64,000 nucleotides of DNA from Pteria penguin (lineage: Eukaryota > Mollusca > Bivalvia > Pterioida > Pteriidae): assembly GCA_035048485.1 (NCBI GenBank), contig CM068585.1, forward strand, positions 59,411,118-59,475,117, written 5' to 3'. The notes under the pieces are model-generated. The model saw nothing but the letters and a program-made list of their open reading frames with translations, did no database searches and was not told the origin of the DNA. The position numbers and the translations under genes are program-made. This document shows positions 46,101-56,620 of the stretch, one piece after another. Position 1 is the stretch's first letter. Every line of letters begins with the position of its first letter.

Positions 46101-49100
46101 CTTCCATCTCAGTCTCCTTGATGATCGTAAGTCAAGATGGTGGCCCTGATCTTGTATATTTCATCGTTAACTATTCAAATTAAGGAACATTCTACATTTA
46201 CAGAGATTCAGTAGCACACTGAATTCTGAAATTTCATTACCTGTCAATAATACTTAGCTGTTGTTGATAGCTACAGGTCAGAGGTTGAGTCATACACAGG
46301 GAATGTCATCATAATACAATATGCCATTTGCTGAAGACATGAAAACAAGCAAAACCTACATGTAACAGATTGAAAACTTTTCGTGAAGACCTTGATTGTT
46401 AGCTCTGATGCTCATAATGAATGAACTGACTAGGTTTGATGTATCTTCAGGGAATAAACTTAACAGAAATTTTTACGAGCCATGTGGGCTCGTAAGACTC
46501 AGAATCTACGGGCCCACACTAATCTTTATGAGCCCACACTGAAACCATTCAAAAATTGTAAGAAAAAGTAATCAATTATTAATTTTTCTGAATTTTATTA
46601 CATTACACAACAATTTCTCTTCAGTTTTACTCCTTGAAGTAATCGTCCTGTTTTGTTGGCGATACAATTTTCGTTTCATGGGAACCGCAAAAAAACTTCC
46701 TAACTGGGCTTGTTGAGCCATAATTTAAAGGTCAATGAACAGTAATTAATGAGAGTTGTGATTGGTTGATGTGGTGTAGGGGAGAAAAAGGACTTAACTA
46801 TTTCAATGTATCAGGAGCTGTGATTGGATGAAATTATTTGATCTATCTATAAATAAAGTTTGATTCTGCTTTAAAATCATGAATTTTTATTTCATTTCGC
46901 TAATGTAGAAATTTTATAACCTAAAAAGGGGTGGTTATTTACATTTGAATTTTGGCCAATTTTGGGGGGTGACCCCCTTCCAGCATGATTTTCTCAAAAT
47001 TAAGGTGGATAGCCTATGGTAAACTATTAAAATTCTGATAGAGGACGGTCTGACAAACATTTTGATTAATGAATTGTATACAGCTAAAATGCAGGATGTT
47101 GTGTAAATCTTGCTGGAAGTTTGGCAATTTAACATGGGACCTTATGGGAAATGGAATTACTATGCTTTGACCTATATAAACAAACGTGAAACCGGATATT
47201 GCTAACTAACAAATAAAAAGAACCTGTCCGGATCTGAAACATCTAGACGCTTAGTTCCGCTTACTCAGTGACGGAATTAAGCGTCTAGATGATTCAGATT
47301 AGAATTCAACAAGGAAACGGCCAATTCCTCTTGCAGATTTTTCGTTCGCCACGTGGGCGAGTAGGAAGTGTTTCTTGGTTGTCCACAACAAATTTTACTC
47401 GTCTTGGGCGAGTGGGCCAGCGTTAAGTTTATTCCCTGATCTTGTTATTTGAGGAATGTACAGAAATGATGATCTGTTATAACACATTCAAAAGTATTCC
47501 ATGAATTTTAACCTTATTTTACCAGAGATGAAAAATTTCCAGCGATCAGCGGATTTCCGCCTTTTTCTTGGCGAATTTGGTCAATTTTGAGATTGATGTA
47601 TGTCCCGTCACAATATTTGTATTGATCATATACTGATTTAGGTGCCTCAATCAGAAGTATGAAGCACGACAACTCTTACGTCAGTTGAGCTGAATTGCAA
47701 GGGCTTTAATGACGCGATCAGTACAAGCACATGGCATGGTGCGACGTAGGATGACATATTAAACATGTGGAGTATTTTGAGCAAGCAAGACCCCCTGCTG
47801 ATTTCAACCTTTTTCACTGTCCTCCACCTCCATCTCAATTTTACTTTTCTTGAAATACATAAGCAATATCTTTAATCATGTACAATGTACATTAACTCAT
47901 AATGAATGAATTGCCTTGATCTGATATATAGTGTTATTTGAAGAACGTAAAAAATTATGTTTTGTTATAACTTGTTCGAAATTATTTCATGAATTTTAAC
48001 CTTATTTTATTTTTCTTGAAATACATAAGCAACATCTTTGATCATGTACAGAAATCAACCAGAAATTGGCCTGTTTTAACATTGGATTATCTCTCCTTGA
48101 TAGTATCTATAGCAGCAGGTGAAATTTTCTGTACTGCACGATATTTGGTTTACTTTTCAGGGATTTACAGAAACTCCACCTATGCAAATTTGGGATTGTC
48201 TCCCCCTGGTCGAGAAAGCATTTGTACTCCAACAGAATTAAGGGTGTTCTGTGATCGAGTAAGTTAACAAGAAAAGTACAAATCTGGTATTGTCTCCACT
48301 TGGTCGAGAAAGTATTTGTACTCCAACAGATTTAAGAGTGTTTTATGATAGAGTAGGTTAACTAGAAAAATTCAAATTTGGGATTGTCTCCCCCTGGTCG
48401 AGAAAGCATTTGTACTCCAACAGAATTAAGAGTGTTCTGTGATAGAGTAAGTTGCTGGTACCAAGAAAAATACAAATTTCAGTATGGGTCTGAGAGGACA
48501 ATTACTTTGCTTTGTATTCAGATATTCTTTTGATAAGATGTGATATGATATGTTAAGGAGTAATAAACAATGTAATGGTTTCCCAAAAGTTTTATTTAAA
48601 AATCTGTCAAACAATTAACGTAAAAAAAATATGCAATCAAGGTTTATTTCACTAAATTAGCAATTTATGACTTATGTTAGACTGTATAGAAACCAAACTT
48701 TCTAGTAAGGTTTGATTAAAACTTGAAATAATGAGATCAAGGTCATGTGTGATTTTCACATTTTTCGCTGTCAGTACTAAAGTACTAGTAGCCACCTGCC
48801 AGTCACAATGGCCTACAGGTATAATTCCTGAAATTCCCCCCCCCCTACCCCCTCCCCCGCCCCCAAAAAAGCCAAAATCGCAAAAAAGACTTTGTATTGG
48901 CTATGACAGTATCTAATATCTGTCTGAATCTTTGTATCACTACATATTGCCGTAGTGATCCAACCCAGATTGTTATTGATGTAATAATGACGTAAGTGTT
49001 AAAATTCTCATCTTTAGTGTCTGGTTGTCAGGTATCCAACAACATACATGATTGCATACTGAAGTCCCCATGCCGTAATTTTTCTATAGAATAGTGTATC

Positions 49101-51427
49101 ATTGATTGAAATTGGTAAATTCCATAACAATACACTCAGAGTGGTGCATTTTTGTAAGTGACTTAAACTTATGAAGTGGTTTTGCATTTTGTATTTGATA
49201 TCCATCTTTTCACATTTTCAACCTCTTCCAAAGAAGGGATATTAATGAAAGTAAGTTTAAGATGAAGTACTCAAGGTCCCCTAAATGTGAACTTATTTTT
49301 GGTCAGATCTGTGAAGGGGTTAAATCCTGGGCAGAGAGACAAATACCAGAGAGGGTTTCCCTCCTTTGTCTCCTGCTTAGATGGATAGCATAAATCAACC
49401 ATCCAGAGTGATGAAGAAGGACGTCCTTAAGAGTGTTGATTATTTCATTCCACTCTAAAATCAGACCTTTTTTTTTTTTGTTTTAACATCTCATCTGACT
49501 TAGCTGTCACTTAATTTTTATCTTGAAGGGTGTATTAAGGAGATATATCTCTTAAGCAGAAGATGTAAAAACTCTTACCCTATGATTTGATCATCTATGC
49601 TATGAGAAGCTTCTGCGATTTAGCTTTTTTGTGACATCTGTATCTCTTCAGTGTAAAGTGGACCTTAAAACATATTTCACAAAGCAGTATGAAAAGTGAA
49701 AAATGCTTGATAGTTTTTCTTTGGTATTTTGGTCTATGTAAAATGGTTTACATTCATATGGATTATATTATTAAGATTAGTCTGTATATTTGAATACAAT
49801 GTAATTCCTTGTGTTTTTGTCAAGGTTTCAGAGGCAGGACCCTTGTTTTGTGTGGCTTGCGCGGGAGCAGCTTGCATAATTATGGGAATGGTAAGTAAGA
49901 ACTGTTAATATTTTTTGACCGTTACTCTTAATGACTATGTATACATGAAATATGCCTTTACTGGTGTTGACTGACAGTACCTGCCATGTAATCAGTAGTT
50001 GAAAATTCTTCATTGTCTGTCGTTTCTGGGTTAAGAGTAAAACATACATAAAAAGGACCTTCAATATAGGCCAAGATTCTTCATGCATTAAAGTCTGTTT
50101 ATTCTGTTCTTTACTGATCAAGAGCAAACTCCTGTGATGCTCGACTTTACTGGTCAAGAGTGGTCAAGCTCCTGTGATGCCCGATTGTTCCTGATGTCTA
50201 TTAAGCCGTAGAGAGTAGAGCTTCGTTATTCCCTTAATTCATGTTTCTGATTATGACGCAGGTCAGAATGAGGGGCATAAAGTGATTAGCCCGTTATAAA
50301 TCTGCCCATCATGCTTTCTGATACGTTACTTCGTCTTTGTCCTTGAGGGCATCTGATTCCTTATATCTTAGTCACCTGCACTTGGTGCATCATTTTCAAG
50401 AACGTTTAAGCTTTAATCATATCTATATGTGTTGATATTTCTGAAGCTGTAGGTTAGTTGCACTGATATTTCAATATCTTTTGATCAATGTTAGTGTATG
50501 GTTACTCCATTCATCCATTGGTTTAAACTTTATTAGGCCGATGAGGGTTTGTCACCAGAATTATATGTGTATAACCTATTATTGTAAATTCTCTCTTGTG
50601 ATTTCTTCTTTTTGTTATTTTCATGCCGCTTCAAGACCTTGACCTTGAACTTTGGCCTTGTAATAATAATTTGGTTAAAAAGTTCTGTAAGCTATAGGGC
50701 TTTCACACTTCACATACATACAAACATTCACCATAATATGTACTTTTGATACCAAGACATTTGACCTAGTGACCTTGACCTTAAACTTTGGTCTTGTAGT
50801 TGTAATAATAACTTTGTTAAGAAGATCTGTAAGCAGATTTCTCCTATAGGATAAGCAATAGGACTTTTGTATTTCACAAACATATTCACTGCTACATTTT
50901 CTACATTTTTGTAACCAAGACATCGGATCTAATGACCTTGACCTTGATTTTGGCCTGTTAATAATAATTTGATTAAGAAAGCAAATTTCTCTTATAATGC
51001 ACGAGTCAACTGAATTGACAGTAGTCCTCCGTTGTTGTAGTTGAATGGTTTACGGACTCACCATTCCACAAAGAGGTATGAATACACTTTATCCTATTCA
51101 GAATTTGTTGTTGTTGGGATATTAGTCCCATTCATAAACAAACATCTAATTTTCGCCTGTGCTGAATCCCCTTTCTTTAAATAAAGATATTTACCCCCTA
51201 CAAACCCTGTCATCTTGTTATGATATATTATAACAGCCATAATGAAGAAGCCATTGTAATATATACATAATATAACATTACAGACCATGTTCCTGATGAT
51301 ATTATCATCCAACTACACAAGAATAAAGATTTCCAAAGAAGTTACCCAGTACCGTAATGCCATCGATAGCGAGGAACTAGAATTTGATCGCATCTCCGGA
51401 AAGGACCCTTTCAGTAGCTCCAGATGA
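43174..51427 (+). CDS. M6/proteolipid family membrane protein (GPM6/PLP), six coding exons seen
   Basis: Exons: 43174-43324, 44118-44277, 44892-45048, 48161-48258, 49825-49890 and 51284-51427 (stop TGA). Phases agree at every GT-AG junction and give about 258 residues. Four membrane segments are visible: VPFASLIATLVVIVGVGVFC, the stretch from VIQVVFIVIAVVMALF to FLATGATRRNVY, FFMVISFILNLAWAVIICVG, and CVACAGAACIIMGMTMFLMI. The large second extracellular loop has the four cysteines expected for two disulfides (SICTENV, NNYCFHLSQFGI, ESICTPTELRVFC). The tail SSNYTRIKISKEVTQY matches the M6 cytosolic end. Such proteins shape neuronal and epithelial membranes. The first coding exon is not certain: a phase-compatible candidate is ATGTACAAAATAGCCACAG at 42679-42697, but it lacks the usual N-terminal cysteines. 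Confidence 0.9.
44705..44860. repeat. Tandem repeat, about 40 bp, in M6 intron
   Basis: ATGCTGACTTTATATATGATG then ACATTTGATGATTG recurs about four times just before the acceptor of the exon starting at 44892. Confidence 0.85.
45049..46150 (+). repeat. Intronic minisatellite with duplicated exon end and donor
   Basis: From the splice donor of the M6 exon ending at 45048, units of 36-48 bases (ATCATAAGTCAAGG, GGCCCTGATCTGG, TATGTATG) repeat about 18 times. Four diverged copies of the exon's last 45 bases with donor-like sequence follow: 45716-45770, 45800-45866, 45945-46000 and 46078-46140. The second keeps CTTAGTCACTTTG...GTAAGTCATGATCATAAGTC. The original exon is intact. Confidence 0.85.
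46448..47438. mobile_element. Inverted-repeat element in M6 intron, 991 bp
   Basis: It starts CAGGGAATAAACTTAAC and ends with the exact inverse, flanked by ATCTT at 46443-46447 and 47439-47443. Behind the tips lie GAGCC(C/A)..GTGGGCTCG- and CTCGCCCACGTGG-type words. It contains the dispersed repeat (46975-47175) and a perfect hairpin at 47231-47303. A 5-bp duplication with CAGGG ends does not match a family I can name. No transposase. Confidence 0.65.
47231..47303. repeat. Short hairpin repeat
   Basis: ATCTGAAACATCTAGACGC then TTAGTTCCG is followed after a 12-base loop by CGGAATTAAGCGTCTAGATG and ATTCAGAT, an inverted pair of about 28 bases. Confidence 0.8.
48278..48475 (+). repeat. Two extra partial copies of an M6 exon with donor
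   Basis: The stretch TTGTCTCCCCCTGGTCGAGA ... GTGTTCTGTGATCGAGTAAG of the exon ending at 48258 is repeated at about 48282-48360 and 48380-48455, period about 98 bases. Both copies carry GATAGAGTA(A/G)GT in the donor position. Neither has an acceptor or the exon's 5' part, so they are pseudo-exons; in each, the sequence between copies puts a stop (TAA) into the frame. Confidence 0.9.
50630..50990. repeat. Three diverged tandem repeats in M6 intron
   Basis: TGACCTTGACCTT(A/G)AACTTTGG, TAATAATAA..TTTG(G/T)TTA and a GGGCTTTCACACTTCACATAC-like block recur at about 50636, 50770 and 50930. A related block (AGGACTTTTATGTTTCACAT) is at 52188. Probably pieces of one dispersed repeat. Confidence 0.6.
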
Positions 51428-51839
51428 CATCTTGACGAAGACACCATAACAAAATATTAGCCCATCTCATTTTCCACAGAATTTACTATTTCTGAGGTCT
51501 TATACTGTGAATTCCATCTCAATTGGGAGTTATGATATACTGTAATCTTTATTTTCATGGTAGACAAGGCTAGTATGTAGTAGTAGTACTAGATGTATGT
51601 GAGGTAGTTAGTGAAAAAAAAAAAAGTGTCATCCAGGTAATGACTTTTATATCAACTAGTGTATTCCATATGATGGCATATCCCAACAAGTTTTCTCTGC
51701 CGTTGTCCTTAAACAAGTATGTATATGGTTGTTTTCTGCAAGACATAGATAAGCTAATTATATTCATAGTGTATTTTCCTTATATGAGATTAGTTACTTA
51801 TGAAAATGGAAGTTGATTTTTATTAATGGATATATGTTG

Positions 51840-51845
51840 AATAAA
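51840..51845 (+). terminator. Candidate polyadenylation signal for M6
   Basis: AATAAA lies 413 bases after the M6 stop. Other AATAAA hexamers lie near 52849 and 53857, so a longer 3' untranslated region is possible. Confidence 0.35.
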
Positions 51846-51849
51846 AGAT

Positions 51850-54390
51850 AACGATGAGGGGGGTTTTTGGGCTCTTTGTTCATTGTAATTTAGTTCCAGA
51901 TATTGTGTCTTTTTCTGATCGGACAAAATTTATTTTCCCAAATTTAGGGAATCTTAAATTTAGTGAATAATTGTCAGAATATAAGGTACTAAGTTAGATA
52001 TTATGATTAGGTTGTGTTTTGCCATTTTTAAGCTCATAGAATTGGAGAATGGAGGGCATATAGTTATTTGCCTGTCTATCTGTATGTCTGAGTCTGCCTT
52101 TATCTATATATCTATCTGTCTGTCTGTAAAAGAAAAGACTTGAGAATAAAGTTTAACATTGGTCATAACTAGGGAACAATAAGAGATAGGACTTTTATGT
52201 TTCACATGTGTATTACTTTCGACAATACCTGCTCATTGAAACAAAAAAATCTGACCTTGTGGTCCACTGTGAGCATTCACCTGCTTTACACCTTAATATT
52301 GACTTGTATAAGGACATCAGTGTTTCACAAGAAAAAAAAACATCTTGTTTGTATTGTGTTGTTGAAATGCCTGTTTTTAAAATGTGGTGATTTTCTGGTA
52401 AATACACATTTACTTTTGTCTTATGTTTCCAAATCTGAATCAAAATGCCACTTGACCTCCCAGTAGCAGGTGCCCTGTCAGTTAGGGAGGAACTCGTTGT
52501 TTAGTAGGCTGAGTGCCCTACCCAGTAGTTTAGATAGAATGTGAGCTGATTGTGTAAGATACTTCAGAGGCTGGTAGCCATGACCAAAATTGTTACACAG
52601 TTGAATTTTTATAGAAACAGCTCTGTGTAATGGAAATGCCATGCTTATGTCCTATTTCTACAAATTGTACCTGCTCATGGCATTGGAGCTGCGATAATAC
52701 CTCACAAAGGGACAATCTGGGCCAGGGGATTGCCATCCTCTGTATAGCTAAATTATTTCCAAGTGTGATTTAATAAGGTTGTTATTCTCTACTCCTAATT
52801 AAAATCTGGTTTTGATGTCAAAAATTGAAGATATTTCTGTGGACAATAAAATAAAAATCTTTATTCTCTAAAAAAAAATTCAAGTATCAAGTAAATATCT
52901 TTGAATAATTTGTAAAATGTTTATTGTCATTAAACAATGCTATACCAATTAACTGCATGAATCCCCTAGCCTTCTGTTGTACTAATGACTATAGTCTCTC
53001 ATTAATTACATCATAAACAATGTGCATTTTTTGAGACATTGATCCATTTCATTGACAAGAAAGCGACATTTAGCAGACTTTCAGTTGTTATGCCTGTGAC
53101 AACACAATCAAATGTCCATCATGTGTGACCGTAAATGACATCGTTACTATCAAATTTTCCACAAAATGGTGCGTCACTGGTGGAAAATGGATTGGTGCAT
53201 TGTGATGATTTATGTATTGTGATTTTTTACATGCATATTCCTCTAGTATGAAATACAGTGTTGTCCCTTCAAACATTATAATCTTATGCATATATATACA
53301 TAAATATATTTACCTGTTTATATTAATATTTTACAACAATATTCTTTTTAATACGATATATATGATTTTATTGTATATCAACCTCATCCTAATGAAACAT
53401 ATCTTGATGATCTAAATGTTTTAAGATTTCGTTGTATGTTTAATGTTTTATAATAATTTTGAAAAAATACATATCTTCATAAGTTGTATGTATCATCTTA
53501 TTTCATGAAATACATATCATGTACTTACATGTATATATATATATATAGTACCTTAGGTACAGTCTTATTCTACATTCCATACTTTGTCCATAAGTATCTG
53601 ATAAATGGCCAGCTTACTGGCAGAACTAAGGTTATAAAAATCCAGAGGAATTCCAAGCTTTCTAATGTTTCTTTTTTTCTCCTACTTTTGCATCAAAGTA
53701 AAGTTGAAAGGCCGGAATTCCAGTCATAGATTATAAACTATCATAAACTGTCTTGTATTCAAGAATTTGTTATATATTTTTACAGAAACGCTTTGGAATA
53801 AATCTAATATTTGTAGTAGCGTATTTGAAGTTGACTGTAGTTTGATTTATTATGTAAATAAAGTTGGTGAAAATGAGCTGACGTAGTATCGTACACAGGC
53901 CCTATGCTACAATATACGTCAACACATCAAACGATCTCTCACTGTTTTCGATAGAAACGCTGTGTGGATAGTATTTTTGAGATCATGCACCACCTGGATG
54001 CCACCAGGCACCACCTGGGGTGTCACAATGAACCACTTTGGGTTACACTGTGCACCACTAGGGGCCACCTGGTACTCCATGGTGCGCCACCATGTATTAT
54101 AAGTGAACAAATCTTGGTGTCGAGTATGCAATTAACAAACTTTATAAAAAGAAGATAAGTGCTTGAAATCTTCAACATAACTTGTCTTTGAAGTAATAAA
54201 TTACTTAAGTTTTATTGTTGGCATTGGTGTGCTAGACATCTTTACTGGAATTTATGTTGTCACCAGTGATAATATGTATAATGATTTTATTGCCTTAAAG
54301 CAGACATTAAAACTTTTTGCACATGTGTAGCTGTATCTTTATTATTATTCTGGGTGTTTGAGGTAAGACTTACAGGTTGTAAATTTGAAA
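51850..54390. other. M6 3' untranslated or intergenic sequence
   Basis: There are no coding signs. CACCACCTGG(G/A) and related words with their inverses cluster at 53985-54095, forming a short palindrome-rich patch. Confidence 0.4.
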
Positions 54391-54393
54391 TCT

Positions 54394-54750
54394 GATTGAA
54401 ACCATATCTTTATTCTGCTTCTCTATTTGTTCCATTGATCTGATCTGGTGAAACCCCGTAAGGGGTCACGTTCTGGTGACCTCTGATTTTCAGCCAATCG
54501 GTGAATCGGCTACAAAATTTTAGGGAAGAAATTAACGTCCACAGCGTAACACAAAGTAGTTTTTGAACGGTGTTTATAACATATTGCATCACTATCATGT
54601 GCCTAGCCGATCACTGGCTATGGGAAATAATGGTTTCCGTGACTGAGACGTCATCAGAGGTCAACACAACGTGACCCCTTACGGGGTTTCACCAGATCTT
54701 TATACGCAATAGGACAATTAGAGAAGCGGAATAAAGATATGGTTTTAATC
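54394..54750. mobile_element. Inverted-repeat element, about 357 bp
   Basis: The ends GATTGAAACCATATCTTTAT and ATAAAGATATGGTTTTAATC are inverse, and the arms continue through GCTTCTCTA and GGTGAAACCCCGTAAGGGGT to about 54495 and 54655. One more partial copy of the end lies at 63666. No coding capacity; the target duplication is not clear. Confidence 0.75.
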
Positions 54751-54754
54751 ATAT

Positions 54755-56265
54755 TGGTAAGTTTGAGTCCTGTTGGAGATTTGTTGTAGCATTCACAGTA
54801 GTCGCTAGAGTATGTCAAAGACCGATAACTCCATTCACCGGAAATTGCGGTACTTAACAATAGAATAAAAGTCACGCAGAAGACTCATTTAAACATAACA
54901 CCCCAATCATGGTCACGTGTAAATATTGGCTCAAATAAAAAATACTGGCATGTAAGGTGGCATCTGCAAGAACCAATGATTATGACAGTTGTATGTATGA
55001 ATATCAATTTGACATGACAATGATTGAATACTGTTAAAATATATGATAATCGGCCGTGCACGTCTGGGGAGAGTTGTGGACAAAGGATATATTTTCTAAT
55101 TCTGTGGAAAAGAAGAGGTGTTGGAAGCTGTCGGAGATTTTGAAGGTAACCTACTACAACAGCTTGTGGAAAAGCTTATATTAAGTTAATTTGAAGTATG
55201 CACAGAAATGCAAACGATGATTAAAAAGCTGAAGCGGGAAAATCGACCAGAATGCGTGCAAAATTATCGTTCTTTGTGTATAGTTCGTTTCCAAAATAAT
55301 TTTAAGTTGCTTCAACTTTTACGACAGGTACTTTCAAATTTTAGTTGTGAATGCTAGTTGATGTCCTGCCTTTTGGATGAGACGGTAGAGATATCCATCA
55401 CTGGTACGGGAGAGTGGGTACATAAGTTGAGATAATAGAAAAATTGTAGAAATAATCATGATATAAAATAAGAAATAAACGATCAGAATCCTTTCACAAA
55501 GTATAGTTGACTTTTGTGTATTATCTGCTTATACTATCATTTAAGATGATTTAGAATCATTTATATGGTAAATTATTGATTTTGCCATGGTTCATGTGTT
55601 TTTAGGCAGTAGCTGAGAAAACATGGCTGAATTCACCATGTCTTTCTGTCCATCTAACATTGTTTACCGTTTGGTTATTCTGTTGCGTCCAGGTCAGTTA
55701 CGGAAAAACTATAGGAAGGGTCCCTTTCAGAATTCGGATGTTTTTGTTCAACCTCTATAATTTGCAAACTTCTTACTGGCCTTGAATTTTAAACGTTATG
55801 CTTTAAAAAGTCATAACAGCATTTATGAGTTGCTCATTTGTGAATGAATTATACTAAATATTGTTTTAGGTGTCTTCTGAATTAAATAATTACAAACTTA
55901 ATATAATGAAGCATTGACCAAAGAGAATTTCCATTTTCATTTGTGTTTTGTTAACTTTCACCTTCCCATTTTGCCTTGTCATTTACGATTGTAAGTAAAA
56001 TTATTTTTTGCAATTCGTGAAAATTTAATGTTTCCTTCAACAATTTTGTAATCAGTAATTGTAAAAATTACAAGCATTGTTATGCATTGAAAAGTCTCTT
56101 GCATTTAATTAAACATTCAGACAGTATAATAAAGTAGCTTAAGCAAGAAGAACCCTACATATGCACATTTTTCAGTTCAATCTCGGTCGTATAAATATCA
56201 ATATGTTTACTGTCACCTCACCGAGTAGCCTTTTCCTTGAGTTAGGGTGAAACCTCGGGCAAATA
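54755..56265. other. No recognisable gene
   Basis: AT-rich intergenic sequence between M6 and the fucolectin gene. No ORF of note. Confidence 0.4.
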
Positions 56266-56267
56266 GT

Positions 56268-56620
56268 ACACATATGTCAAAGCAGTAGTTCTTTTATTCT
56301 GTATACAATGCGATATAAAGTGAGAGGGCATTGGTATTTCAATGAATCATTTCCATTGAATTGCTTCAGTACCTTTTAAGCGCTACACGTATGTCAAAGC
56401 AGTAGTTCTTTTATTCTGTATACAATACGATATAAAGCCAGAGGGCATCGGTATTTCGATGAATCGTTTCCACTGAATTGCTTCAGTACCCTGTAAGCGC
56501 TACACATATGTCAAAGCAGTAGTTCTTTTATTCTGTATACAATGCTATATAAAGCCAGAGGGCATCGGTATTTCGATGAATCATTTCCACTGAATTGCTT
56601 CAGTACCCTTTAAGCGCCAC
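56268..56620 (-). repeat. 117-bp tandem repeat covering the fucolectin 3' end
   Basis: The landmark ACAC(A/G)TATGTCAAAGCAG occurs at 56268, 56385 and 56502. Each unit contains TTTTATTCTGTATAC, which on the minus strand is an AATAAA signal (at about 56293, 56409 and 56527), plus the GAATTGCTTCAGTACC stretch that holds the gene's stop codon. Only the copy nearest the exon (56590-56602) is in the real frame. Confidence 0.9.
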
